Shown here one piece after another: positions 26,109 to 38,047 of a stretch of 64,000 bases of DNA (position 1 is its first letter; each line of letters opens with the position of its first letter). Source of the DNA: Candidatus Accumulibacter phosphatis (GTDB lineage Bacteria > Pseudomonadota > Gammaproteobacteria > Burkholderiales > Rhodocyclaceae); contig NZ_SPMY01000011.1 in assembly GCF_012939955.1 (NCBI RefSeq), positions 62,001 to 126,000 on the forward strand. The letters run 5' to 3'. A program made the translations under genes and the position numbers. Below the pieces are notes generated by a model. That model had not been told where the DNA came from. It worked only from the letters and a program-made list of their open reading frames with translations, and did not search any database.

Positions 26109-28400
26109 TTACCGCGTCAGCGCCATGAACAGCTCCGGCAGACGCTCCGGCAGACGCTCGATGTTGTCGATCACCGTATACCGGCGGCCAAAGATGTCCC
26201 CGACGTAGTCGTCGGCCTTGCGGTCGAGGTTGATGCAGTAGCTGAAAATGCCTTGCTGGTCGAGTTCCTCGACCGACTTGCGGGCATCCTCGATCAACAG
26301 GCGCTCGTCATGGACGTCGACGTCGGCGGGCTGGCCGTCGGTGAGCAGCAGCAGCAGTTTCTTGTCGGCTTTCTGCGCCGCCAGGTAGTGTGCAGCGTGG
26401 CGCATGGCGGCGCCCATGCGCGTCGAATAACCGGCCTGCATCGCTGCCAGGCGGGCCTTGACGACATCGCCCCAGCGCTCGCTGTAGCCTTTCAGGTGCA
26501 GGTAGCGGACGTCGTGGCGGCTGTCGGAGTGAAAACCGGCGATGGCAAAAGGGTCGCCGAGTTGCTCGATCGACCAGGCGAGCAAGGACACCGCCTCCTG
26601 ACTCAATTCGAGAATGCTCTGCTCGCCGCCGCTGGCGCCGACCTTGACCTTGTCGGCCAGCGACTGCGAGAGGTCGAGCAGAACCATTACCGCCAGGTTG
26701 CGACCGTCTGTGCGGTGGCTCATGTTGATACGCGGGTCGGGGCTGGCGCCGCCCTTGAAGTCGATCAGCGAACGCAGGGCGACATCGAGGTCGAGTTCGC
26801 TGCCCTCTTCCTGGTAGCGGATGCGGACCTTGTCCTGCGGCTTGAGGATGTCCAGCAGACGCTTCAGGCGCCGAGCCAGGACGGCGTGTTTTTCAAGCAG
26901 GCGATCGATCTTGCTGGCCTCGCCGGCGGGGTGCAGCGATTCGTAGAGGCTGACCCAGTCCGGCCGGTAGCTCTGGCTCTGGTAGTCCCACTCGGGATAG
27001 TGGCGCGGCGGCAGGCGATCGACATCGGCGGCGGCTGTCGTCGGACGCTGTTCGTCGAACATTTCCTCGTCGTCGCTGAGTTCGTGGAAGCGCCACAGGT
27101 GGCGGTTGTCGTCGCGATAGCCGACCTCGCTGTCGGCGAAATGGATATTGGCCAGCTGGTCGCTCTGGCGGCGGGTGCGGGCGATGTAGGCCAGAGCCAG
27201 CTCGGCGATTGCTTCGCTGCCGGATTCGCCCTGGGCCATCGTCTCGTGGAAGTGGCGAACGAACTTCAGCAACTCTGCCTCCTGATAGCCATGTTCGGCA
27301 TCGAGCAGCGCGCGCGAGAACATGCTCAGGCGATGCCGCAGGCAGGAGGTGGTTTCGGGGTCGCAGGCGCCGGCGCGCGGCGTCGGGTGCAGCGCCAGGA
27401 AGATGCGGCGCATGCCGGGGTAGGCGCGCATGACCAGCGTCTCGATGCGGCTGTCTTCGAAAACCTCGATCGCCAGGCGCTGCATCGGGCTGCAGTTGTC
27501 GGCGAACATCGGCGTGCTCCAGCGGCGATGGCCGGCAATGTGGGCCAGGGTTGCGCGGTAGCGGTCGATGCCGGAAACGCCGTGCGCATCGTCAAGGACG
27601 TCCGGCAGGCGGATGCCCGAAGCGTCGTAATACGGCAGCGGTCGCTGCTGCGGTTCGTCGGGATCGGCCGGATACGGCACCAGTTGCGTGCTGTCGCCCC
27701 ACAGCCCGCGCAGGTAGAGGTCGAGCAGGCGCTCCTTGTCGACCAGCAGCGTGCCGCGGCGCTCGCGCTGCAGCACGGCGCGGCTGTCCGCCGACTTGAG
27801 GCTGAAGTAGTCGCGTTGCCGCTCGGGATGATTCGGGTAGTTGCGGATGCCGTAATCGACCCAGTTGCGCAGCCCGGAGATCGACAACTGATTGAGCAGG
27901 GTCGGGGCCTGCGCAAGGAAATCGGGCAGGCCGGGGCTGGCGAAAGTTTGATGAATGCCGTGGATCGAACCTGTGGTGCGCGCGGTGAACTCCTGCGTCA
28001 GGTCCAGGTAGCGCTGCAGCTGCTGGCGCGACGGCAGCCGCCGGGCGACGGCGGCCAGGCTCTGCAGGAAGGGGGTTATTGCCTTGGCATTCGGTGATTT
28101 CCAGAGCGCATGCATGCTGGCGGTAACCGCCGGCAAGGCCGCTTCGCCGACCAGCTTGGCAATCGGCGGCCACTCCTCGAGGAATGCCAGTAGCGGCTCG
28201 ACGCCGCGGCCCATGCCGCCGAGGAAGCGCGCCGTATCGAGATAGCCGGCGACGCCTTCGGCCGAGAGGACGGCCAGCGCTTCGCGCATGCAGTCTTCGA
28301 AGACTTCGCCGACCTGCGGGAAGCCGCAGGCGAGCTGCTCGCGGTAGCCGCGCAGGCGCTCGTCCCAGGAAGGGGCGGCGGTATCGTCGGGAGGGGTCAT
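26109..28400 (-). CDS. cbbO: CbbO, von Willebrand A-domain RuBisCO activase component
   Basis: 763 residues from ATG 28400 with a GAGG site; an upstream open extension overlaps cbbQ and is non-homologous. The C-terminal ~190 residues form a vWA domain with the MIDAS motif DLSQS (VMVLLDLSQSLAD) and LLTDGQPADVD. The N-terminal two thirds are helical, typical of CbbO/NorD. CbbO binds the hexameric AAA protein CbbQ and recruits it to RuBisCO to remove inhibitory sugar phosphates. It lies 28 bases downstream of cbbQ. The order cbbM-cbbQ-cbbO excludes a NorD (nitric oxide reductase) role. Confidence 0.9.
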   Translation of the reverse strand: MTPPDDTAAPSWDERLRGYREQLACGFPQVGEVFEDCMREALAVLSAEGVAGYLDTARFLGGMGRGVEPLLAFLEEWPPIAKLVGEAALPAVTASMHALWKSPNAKAITPFLQSLAAVARRLPSRQQLQRYLDLTQEFTARTTGSIHGIHQTFASPGLPDFLAQAPTLLNQLSISGLRNWVDYGIRNYPNHPERQRDYFSLKSADSRAVLQRERRGTLLVDKERLLDLYLRGLWGDSTQLVPYPADPDEPQQRPLPYYDASGIRLPDVLDDAHGVSGIDRYRATLAHIAGHRRWSTPMFADNCSPMQRLAIEVFEDSRIETLVMRAYPGMRRIFLALHPTPRAGACDPETTSCLRHRLSMFSRALLDAEHGYQEAELLKFVRHFHETMAQGESGSEAIAELALAYIARTRRQSDQLANIHFADSEVGYRDDNRHLWRFHELSDDEEMFDEQRPTTAAADVDRLPPRHYPEWDYQSQSYRPDWVSLYESLHPAGEASKIDRLLEKHAVLARRLKRLLDILKPQDKVRIRYQEEGSELDLDVALRSLIDFKGGASPDPRINMSHRTDGRNLAVMVLLDLSQSLADKVKVGASGGEQSILELSQEAVSLLAWSIEQLGDPFAIAGFHSDSRHDVRYLHLKGYSERWGDVVKARLAAMQAGYSTRMGAAMRHAAHYLAAQKADKKLLLLLTDGQPADVDVHDERLLIEDARKSVEELDQQGIFSYCINLDRKADDYVGDIFGRRYTVIDNIERLPERLPELFMALTR

Positions 28401-28428
28401 TGCCTGAACCTCTACTCGGCAAGCGCAC

Positions 28429-29232
28429 TCAGGTGAAAGTGGCGTCGATCGCGTGGTCCAGCGTGTCGCGAATGTCGCGATCGTCGGTGATCGGGCGCAC
28501 CAGCGCCATGCGACAGGCATCGACGGGAGCGACACCGCCCTTGATCAGGGTTGCAGCATAGACCAACAGGCGCGTTGAAACCCCTTCGTCGAGGCCGTGC
28601 CCCTTGAGGCGCCTTGCCGCGGCGCCGATACTTACCAGCTGCGCAGCGGTCGCTGCGTCGATACCGCTTTCGCTGGCCAGGATGGCGATCTCCAGCGCCG
28701 CATCGGGGTAGTCGAACTCGAAAGCAGTGAAACGCTGCTTGGTCGACTGCTTGAGGTCCTTCATCAGGCTCTGGTAGCCGGGGTTGTAGGAGATCACCAG
28801 CTGAAAGTCGGCATGCGCGCGCAGCAACTCGCCCTTCTTGTCGAGCGGCAGGGTGCGCCGATGGTCGGTCAGGGGGTGGATGACGACCGTCGTGTCCTGG
28901 CGCGCTTCGACGACTTCGTCGAGATAGCAGATGGCACCAATGCGCGCCGCGGTGGTCAGCGGTCCGTCGAGCCAGCGCGTGCCGTTGGCTTCGAGCAGGT
29001 AGCGCCCGACCAGGTCGGACGCGGTCATGTCTTCGTTGCAGGCGACGGTGATCAACGGCCGTTCGAGCTTCCAGGCCATGTATTCGATGAAACGCGATTT
29101 GCCGCAACCGGTCGGCCCCTTGACCATCACCGGCAGACGCGCCGCGTAAGCCGCTTCGTAGAGCGCGACTTCCCTGCCCTGCGCCTGATAGAAAGGCTCG
29201 TCGCGAACCTTGAACTGCTCCTTGTCGGTCAT
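28429..29232 (-). CDS. cbbQ: CbbQ, MoxR-type AAA+ RuBisCO activase
   Basis: 267 residues, the usual CbbQ size. Walker A GPTGCGKS is at about residues 39-46, Walker B-like AICYLDEV at ~94-101, followed by [15 protein letters not shown] and the sensor region [10 protein letters not shown]. Together with CbbO it remodels inhibited form II RuBisCO using ATP. It follows cbbM on the same strand after 115 bases and precedes cbbO. Confidence 0.93.
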   Translation of the reverse strand: MTDKEQFKVRDEPFYQAQGREVALYEAAYAARLPVMVKGPTGCGKSRFIEYMAWKLERPLITVACNEDMTASDLVGRYLLEANGTRWLDGPLTTAARIGAICYLDEVVEARQDTTVVIHPLTDHRRTLPLDKKGELLRAHADFQLVISYNPGYQSLMKDLKQSTKQRFTAFEFDYPDAALEIAILASESGIDAATAAQLVSIGAAARRLKGHGLDEGVSTRLLVYAATLIKGGVAPVDACRMALVRPITDDRDIRDTLDHAIDATFT

Positions 29233-29347
29233 GGCCTGTTCCTGTTCCTGTGGCTATCGCTGTTCTGAAGAAAGCGACACGACGGGCAGGTCTGGGGGTC
29301 TGCGCATATTCCCGCGTTAGCCCCTCCTGGCCCGCCCGCCGCGCCTG

Positions 29348-30727
29348 TTAGCGATGGGCGGCGAGCTTGTCGCGCCAGCCGGGATAGAGAGTATCGGCGT
29401 CGCCCGGGAAGGACGCAAAAGCACGCGCAAATTCCTGGTGCTCGCGAGCCCATTCGATCGGGTCGGCGCCGGCTTGCCAGCACTCGTAGGCCTGGCGCAG
29501 TGAAATCGCGCCGGCGGCGGGGCTGTCGATGTGGCCGTAGGAACCGCCCCCCGAGGTGTTGATGACGTTGCCGTGGCCGAGGTTGGCGAAGAAGCCGGGC
29601 AGGCGCAGGGCGTTCATGCCGCCGGAGATGATTGGCGTCGTCGGCTTCATGCCGTACCACTTCTGGAAATAGGCCGGGCCCTGATATTCGTCGCGTTCGA
29701 TGATGTAGGCGATCGCCCGGTCGTCGGCCGTGCCTTCCATCTTGCCGTAGCCCATGGTGCCGACGTGAATTCCCGAGGCACCCTGCAGACGTGCCATCTT
29801 GGCCAGCACGTAGGCATCGTAGCCGCGCTTCGAGCTTGGCGAGGTGACCGCGCCGTGCCCGGCGCGGTGGTAATGCAGGTACTGGTTGGGGTACTGGCGG
29901 CGAGCGGTGGTGACCATGCCCGGACCGCCGACATAGCCGTCAACCAGGAACGCGACCTTGTCGGCGTCGGGCCCGAAAGTTTCGAGGATGTAGTCGGCAC
30001 GGGCGCACATTTCGTAGTGATCGTCGGCGGTGATGTTGGCCGAGAACAGTTTCGCCTGCCCGGTCTCGTCCTGCGCCCGCTTCATCGCGTCAGCGACCAG
30101 CGGCATGACTTTCTTCATCGGCGCGAACACCTGGTTGCCCTGCGGCTCGTCGTTCTTGATGAAGTCACCGCCGAGCCAGAACTGGTAGGCGGCCTTGGCG
30201 AAGGGTTCGGGGCGCAGCCCTAGCTTGGGCTTGATGATCGTCCCGGCAATGTAGCCACCGTCCTTTAGCGGGCGACCGAGGATCCGCCACATGTCGGAAA
30301 TGTCCTTGGCCGGACCGTCGAACAACTGCAGCGCGCGCTCGGGCACGTAGAAGTCATAAATCTTGGCGTGCTCGATGTCACCCATGCCCTGATTGTTGCC
30401 GATCACCAGGGTCAGGAAGGAAACGATCATCATCCGTCCGTCGGTGACGTTGCGATCGAAAAGGTCGACCGGATAGGCGATGCGCATCTCTTCGCTGGCT
30501 TCGTCGATCAGATAGACCAGGGCATCGACACCGCGGGTGAAATCGTCGGTGGTACACACCTCGACGTTGGTGCCGGTGGACGACTCGGCGGCGAAATGTG
30601 CAGCCGCCTGCAGATAGTCGTAACCGGCCTTGGGCTTCATCTTGTAAGCCACCAGGATATGCTTGCCGCCACTGATCAGATCGTCTTCCCTGAGGCTGAG
30701 GTCGGCGTAACGATTCGATTGGTCCAT
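29348..30727 (-). CDS. cbbM: Form II ribulose-1,5-bisphosphate carboxylase/oxygenase
   Basis: 459 residues from ATG 30727 (GGAG site); an upstream open frame is the cbbY stump region in another context. The form II signature is clear: catalytic Lys in [12 protein letters not shown], the carbamylated Lys and metal ligands in [10 protein letters not shown], His in HYHRAGHGA, loop 6 [10 protein letters not shown] and [11 protein letters not shown]. It carboxylates ribulose bisphosphate to two 3-phosphoglycerates in the Calvin cycle, as a dimer or higher oligomer. Form II enzymes suit low O2 and high CO2. It is first in cbbM-cbbQ-cbbO and diverges from tkt-gap. Confidence 0.97.
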   Translation of the reverse strand: MDQSNRYADLSLREDDLISGGKHILVAYKMKPKAGYDYLQAAAHFAAESSTGTNVEVCTTDDFTRGVDALVYLIDEASEEMRIAYPVDLFDRNVTDGRMMIVSFLTLVIGNNQGMGDIEHAKIYDFYVPERALQLFDGPAKDISDMWRILGRPLKDGGYIAGTIIKPKLGLRPEPFAKAAYQFWLGGDFIKNDEPQGNQVFAPMKKVMPLVADAMKRAQDETGQAKLFSANITADDHYEMCARADYILETFGPDADKVAFLVDGYVGGPGMVTTARRQYPNQYLHYHRAGHGAVTSPSSKRGYDAYVLAKMARLQGASGIHVGTMGYGKMEGTADDRAIAYIIERDEYQGPAYFQKWYGMKPTTPIISGGMNALRLPGFFANLGHGNVINTSGGGSYGHIDSPAAGAISLRQAYECWQAGADPIEWAREHQEFARAFASFPGDADTLYPGWRDKLAAHR

Positions 30728-30760
30728 GCTTGTCTCCGTGTCGAGTAATGGTGAAGGGCA

Positions 30761-30968
30761 ACTTGCCGCAGGTGACGACCGACCACTCCCAGCCCGGGCC
30801 AAACTGCGCAAAGGCGCGGTTGAAGGCCAGGCGGTGAGCGTCGCGTTCCGTCTCGGCGAGTGCCCCGTCAACGTCGAAAATGAGCGCCTGCCGCTTGACC
30901 GTTTGCCGCCGCGCCGCGCGGAAAAGGAGGCTGCTGCTCATGGGGCGTTCGGCCGGCGGGTTGTGCAT
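30761..30968 (-). pseudogene. cbbY remnant (HAD phosphatase N-terminus)
   Basis: The minus-strand frame encodes [20 protein letters not shown] followed by [17 protein letters not shown], matching the start of CbbY-type phosphatases (usual motif DVDGTLAETE). The Thr after DxDG is Ala, and homology ends after about 45 residues where a normal CbbY needs ~200 more. It lies directly upstream of cbbM on the same strand, so it looks like a deletion relic within the cbb operon. Confidence 0.7.
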
Positions 30969-31009
30969 TCGGGTCGCCTGGCGTCGTTCAATGCTGGCCA
31001 GTGTAGGCG

Positions 31010-31045
31010 GCGCAATAGATAATTAAAAGTTAAACTTTTTTCTGT
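31010..31045. promoter_or_regulatory. Possible CbbR (LysR-type) binding site between cbbM and tkt
   Basis: An AT-rich patch in otherwise GC-rich DNA contains TAA-N7-TTA and the inverted repeat AAAAGT-TAA-ACTTTT (31025-31039). This fits the loose TNA-N7-TNA pattern of CbbR boxes. No cbbR gene is in the window. Confidence 0.35.
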
Positions 31046-31217
31046 TTATGGTTAGCTTTTACTATTCAAAAGAGAGCAGCGTAAGAGCAATGCCTATCTG
31101 TAGTGACAAGCAGACCCCTCCTCGCGCTGCGTCACAAGGGGAGGTGGCAATGCCCGCTGTTTTGGCGGATAATTTGCCCATGCTACCCATCGCCCCACTC
31201 CTGATCGGTTAATTATC

Positions 31218-34225
<3,008 letters not shown>

Positions 34226-34235
34226 ACTGCCGTTC

Positions 34236-34265
34236 AGGGGCGCCTTCGGGCGCCCCTCGTGTTTT
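34236..34265 (+). terminator. Rho-independent terminator after gap
   Basis: A 9-bp GC-rich perfect stem (AGGGGCGCC / GGCGCCCCT) closed by a TTCG tetraloop and followed by CGTGTTTTC, 10 bases after the gap stop codon. Confidence 0.88.
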
Positions 34266-34561
34266 CTTCCCTTCTCTTTCCCCGCTTCCTCGATCGACGC
34301 TTTCCTGTGCTTGTGCTTTTTCAGTGCAGGTTTTTTGCGCCACTTCGGCGCTTGATGGATCTGCTCGGTGCAGCCCTGACCCTGCAGCCGTCGTCTTCGC
34401 CGTCGCCGTCGATCGCCGACAAGATCAGAAATCCTCGTTGAACCTGATGATGCCCATCGCTGTCCCACGCAGCGGCAGGAAAGCCTGCTCGTGCCCCTGG
34501 TCAGCGCCCTGAAACAGGCCCCAGACAAAACCACTGTCTGTACAAGAATAATAGGAAGCTC
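34266..34561. other. Interval between gap and pyk, no gene seen
   Basis: About 300 bases with no coding resemblance on either strand. A phosphoglycerate kinase gene would be expected here in many related genomes, but no pgk motif can be read. The pyk ribosome-binding site AGGAAG is at its end. Confidence 0.6.
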
Positions 34562-36001
34562 ATGCCCCGCGATACCAAGATCGTCGCCACCCTCGGTCCG
34601 GCCTCGTCGGATCCCGATGTACTCGAACGAATGATCCGCGCCGGCGTCGACGTCGTGCGCCTCAATTTTTCCCACGGCAAACCGGCGGATCATGTTGCGC
34701 GTGCGCAACTGGTTCGCGAAGTAGCCGCCCGCGTCGGACGCCCGGTAGGCATCCTCGCCGATCTGCAAGGCCCGAAGATCCGTGTCGGCAAGTTCGCCGA
34801 GGGCAAGATCCGGCTGGAGCAAGGCGCGCCCTTCATCCTCGACGCCAAGTGCGAGTTGGGCAATTCCGAACGCGTCGGCCTCGACTACAAAGACCTGACG
34901 CGCGACGTCTCACCTGGCAGCGTCCTCCTGCTCGATGACGGTCGCATCGTGCTTGACGTGCAGCGCGTGCTCGGCTCCGAGATTTTCACGGTTGTTCGCC
35001 ATGGCGGCGACTTGTCCGACAACAAGGGTATCAACCAGCAGGGAGGTGGCCTTTCGGCACCCGCACTGACCGCCAAGGATATGGAGGATATCCGCACGGC
35101 GGCCGCCATCGACGTTGACTATGTAGCCATCTCGTTTCCCAAGAGTGCGGCCGACATGTACATGGCCAAGCAACTGATCCATGCCGCGAACGGACATGCG
35201 CAGACCATTGCCAAGATCGAACGCCTCGAAGCCGTGGCCGCACTCGCCGAGATCATCGCCGCTTCGGACGGGATCATGGTCGCCCGCGGCGACCTCGCTG
35301 TCGAAGTCGGCGACGCCGCCGTACCTGCGCTGCAGAAGCGCATGATCCACATGGCACGCGAGAACAACAAGCTGGTGATTACCGCTACGCAGATGATGGA
35401 GTCGATGATTGTCTCGCCGAACCCGACCCGTGCCGAAGTCTCTGACGTCGCCAACGCGGTTCTCGACGGCACCGACGCGGTGATGCTCTCGGCTGAAACC
35501 GCTGCCGGCAGGTATCCGGTGGAGACTGTTGAAGCGATGGCGCGAATCTGCCTGGAGGCCGAAAAATCCTCGGAAGTGACTCTCGAGCGTGAGTTCCTCA
35601 ATCGAGTTTTCACGCGCATCGACCAAACGATTTCGCTGGCCGCCATCTGGGCGGCTCACCACCTCAAGGTCAAGGCCATCGCCGCGCTCACCGATTCCGG
35701 TTCGACGGCTCTCTGGATGAGCCGCCTGAACTGTGGTGTGCCGATCTACGCGCTGACGCCGCGGGCTGAGGCGGTAACCAAGATGAGTCTCTATCGGGCC
35801 GTTTCCCCGGTACACATGAGCCATCAGCCAAGCTCCCGCGATGAACTGCTCGACGCGGCGGAGCAACAGTTGATCAAGGAGGGCGTGGTCGAAAAGGGAG
35901 ACTTCATCGTCATCACAGCCGGTGAGCCGATGGGCAATAGCGGCGGCACCAATACGATGAAGATTGTTCGCGTCGGCGAAAAGAAGGGTCCCGCGGCCTG
36001 A
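34562..36001 (+). CDS. pyk: Pyruvate kinase
   Basis: 479 residues. N-terminal [25 protein letters not shown] (substrate region), the central [12 protein letters not shown] (~238-249) and [11 protein letters not shown] (catalytic/ADP region) are all present, and the C-terminal regulatory domain runs to [18 protein letters not shown]. It makes pyruvate and ATP from phosphoenolpyruvate. The start has an AGGAAG site. Confidence 0.96.
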   Translation: MPRDTKIVATLGPASSDPDVLERMIRAGVDVVRLNFSHGKPADHVARAQLVREVAARVGRPVGILADLQGPKIRVGKFAEGKIRLEQGAPFILDAKCELGNSERVGLDYKDLTRDVSPGSVLLLDDGRIVLDVQRVLGSEIFTVVRHGGDLSDNKGINQQGGGLSAPALTAKDMEDIRTAAAIDVDYVAISFPKSAADMYMAKQLIHAANGHAQTIAKIERLEAVAALAEIIAASDGIMVARGDLAVEVGDAAVPALQKRMIHMARENNKLVITATQMMESMIVSPNPTRAEVSDVANAVLDGTDAVMLSAETAAGRYPVETVEAMARICLEAEKSSEVTLEREFLNRVFTRIDQTISLAAIWAAHHLKVKAIAALTDSGSTALWMSRLNCGVPIYALTPRAEAVTKMSLYRAVSPVHMSHQPSSRDELLDAAEQQLIKEGVVEKGDFIVITAGEPMGNSGGTNTMKIVRVGEKKGPAA

Positions 36002-36167
36002 GCGGAAGGCGTGCCGCAGAACCCGTCACGGAAATCGCCGCCGGGCCGTTCCGGTTGGCGAAACGCGGCGGACCGACGCCGCGCTCGTGGCAGCCAGGAT
36101 GTGTCCTATAATCCCAACGCTCGACTTTCGCACTGGCGACGACCCATTTCCTAACCGGATCAGCAAC

Positions 36168-37106
36168 GTGACCGATGCCCTCTTTGAATCGACGATCAAG
36201 AGCCTGCCCCTGCTAGGCCGCGGCAAGGTGCGCGACATTTACGCCGTCGGCGACGACAAGCTGCTGATCGTCACCAGCGATCGCCTCTCGGCCTTCGACG
36301 TCATCCTGCCCGACCCGATTCCCGGCAAGGGCCGACTGCTCACCCAGCTGGCCTGCTTCTGGTTTGAAAAACTTGCGGCCATCGTCCCCAACCAGATGAC
36401 CGGGATCGACCCGGAGAGCGTGGTCGCGGACGACGAGCGCGCCCAGGTCCGTGGCCGCTCACTGGTCGTCAAGCGCTTGCGGCCACTACCGATCGAGGCC
36501 GTCGTGCGCGGTTATCTGATCGGTTCGGGGTGGAAGGATTACCAGGCCACTGGGGCCGTCTGCGGCATCCCGCTGCCGCCGGGGCTGTGCCTCGCCAGCC
36601 GCTTGCCGGAGCCGATTTTCACGCCGGCGACGAAAGCCGCCATCGGCGATCATGACGAGAACGTGTCGTTCGAGCGCGCGCAAGCCGACTGTGCGAGCGC
36701 GCTCGCCGACCTCCTTGCCGTCGCCGGCAAGAGCGGCGCCGAGATTGCCACGCAGACACGCGCCGTGGCGATCGCACTTTACACCGCCGCCGCCGAGCAT
36801 GCTGCTACGCGCGGCATCATCATTGCCGACACCAAATTCGAGTTCGGCCTCGATGCTGCCGGCACGCTACACCTGATCGACGAAGTACTGACTCCGGACT
36901 CGTCACGCTTCTGGCCAGCCGATGACTACCGCGAGGGCAGCAATCCGCCCTCCTACGACAAGCAGTACATCCGCGACTATCTGGAAACACTGCCCTGGAA
37001 CAAGCAGGCACCCGGCCCAAGCTTGCCACTGGCGGTGATCGCCGGAACGCGTGCCAAGTACGCCGAGGCCTTGCAGTGCCTCACCGGAGAGAAGCCTGTC
37101 CAGTGA
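36168..37106 (+). CDS. purC: SAICAR synthetase (phosphoribosylaminoimidazole-succinocarboxamide synthase)
   Basis: 312 residues from GTG 36168; the open frame extends upstream into non-homologous sequence, and homology begins with [20 protein letters not shown]. Other motifs are [48 protein letters not shown] and [13 protein letters not shown]. It joins CAIR and aspartate in purine synthesis. The ~310-residue length matches the proteobacterial/yeast-like long form. The ribosome-binding site is weak. Confidence 0.94.
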   Translation: MTDALFESTIKSLPLLGRGKVRDIYAVGDDKLLIVTSDRLSAFDVILPDPIPGKGRLLTQLACFWFEKLAAIVPNQMTGIDPESVVADDERAQVRGRSLVVKRLRPLPIEAVVRGYLIGSGWKDYQATGAVCGIPLPPGLCLASRLPEPIFTPATKAAIGDHDENVSFERAQADCASALADLLAVAGKSGAEIATQTRAVAIALYTAAAEHAATRGIIIADTKFEFGLDAAGTLHLIDEVLTPDSSRFWPADDYREGSNPPSYDKQYIRDYLETLPWNKQAPGPSLPLAVIAGTRAKYAEALQCLTGEKPVQ

Positions 37107-37164
37107 CCGCCGCGCAGGCGCGGCGCATGACATTCGGCCGACGCCCCGTCAGCAAGGAGACCGC

Positions 37165-37983
37165 ATGGGTCTAGAAGCCACGTCATCCGAGCGGCGCCAA
37201 GCACCGCTGAAGGTTCGCAGCGTCGCCGTCGGCCAGCCCCTGGTATGGTTGGCCGCGGGCTGGCGCGACATGCGCGCCAATCCCATCGCCAGCCTCTCGT
37301 ATGGCCTTCTGTTCGCCATCTTTGGCGACCTGATCACCATCTTTGCCTGGCGGCAAGGCCACCTCTTCATTGCCGCCACTTCCGGCTTCCTGCTCATTGC
37401 GCCGATGCTCTGCGGCGGACTGTACGAGATCAGCCGCCGCCGCCAGGCCGGCCAGTCTTCGACTTTTCTCGAATCGCTGGCGGGTGGCCGCCGCAACGCC
37501 CGCGAACTGATCAAGCTCGGGCTGCTCCTGGCCATCATCGGACTGTGCTGGGAACGCGTTTCGACGCTGCTCTTCCTGGTCCTGGCACCACATATCCCGC
37601 CTGACCTGCTGATCTTGCTGGCCGAGATGCCCAAGCTGCCGGAAAATCGCGATCTGATGATCATCTGGTTGATGAGCGGTGGCAGTCTGGCTTTACTGGT
37701 CTTCGCCATCACCGTCGTCTCGGTGCCGCTGCTGCTCGATCGCCAGGTGGACTTCATCGTCGCCATGCGCACCAGCCTGAGTGCCGTCGATGCCAACATA
37801 CGCTTGATGGTCTTCTGGGCGACACTGGTTGCAACGCTGACCGTGCTTGGCATCGGCACGCTGTTTTTTGGCTTGATCGTGCTCATGCCCTTGATCGGGC
37901 ACGCCTCCTGGCACGCCTATCGCGACCTTGTAGAACAGCGAGCTGCCAGCGACCATCCGGACAGCCAGACAGCCAGACGCTAG
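37165..37983 (+). CDS. DUF2189 integral membrane protein
   Basis: 272 residues from ATG 37165 (AAGGAG site). About six hydrophobic segments are seen, with the family start LVWLAAGWRDMRANPIASLSYG and a cytosolic loop YEISRRRQAGQ near residue 96. DUF2189 proteins are widespread in proteobacteria; their function is unknown. It lies between purC and prlC on the same strand, without overlap. Confidence 0.82.
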   Translation: MGLEATSSERRQAPLKVRSVAVGQPLVWLAAGWRDMRANPIASLSYGLLFAIFGDLITIFAWRQGHLFIAATSGFLLIAPMLCGGLYEISRRRQAGQSSTFLESLAGGRRNARELIKLGLLLAIIGLCWERVSTLLFLVLAPHIPPDLLILLAEMPKLPENRDLMIIWLMSGGSLALLVFAITVVSVPLLLDRQVDFIVAMRTSLSAVDANIRLMVFWATLVATLTVLGIGTLFFGLIVLMPLIGHASWHAYRDLVEQRAASDHPDSQTARR

Positions 37984-38047
37984 CCCTGCCCGGAACAAGC
38001 GCTCTGCGCTCGGCGAGCACCCTCCCCCTGCACCCACGGAACCCTTG

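Noticed and set aside
25962-28097. 711-codon plus-strand frame antisense to cbbO
   Set aside because: cbbO on the minus strand has the vWA MIDAS motif and fits the cbb operon; the antisense frame is a composition artefact.
31094-31217. Strong promoter for tkt
   Set aside because: A GATAAT hexamer is present near 31169, but no matching -35 element at proper spacing was found, so no feature is claimed.
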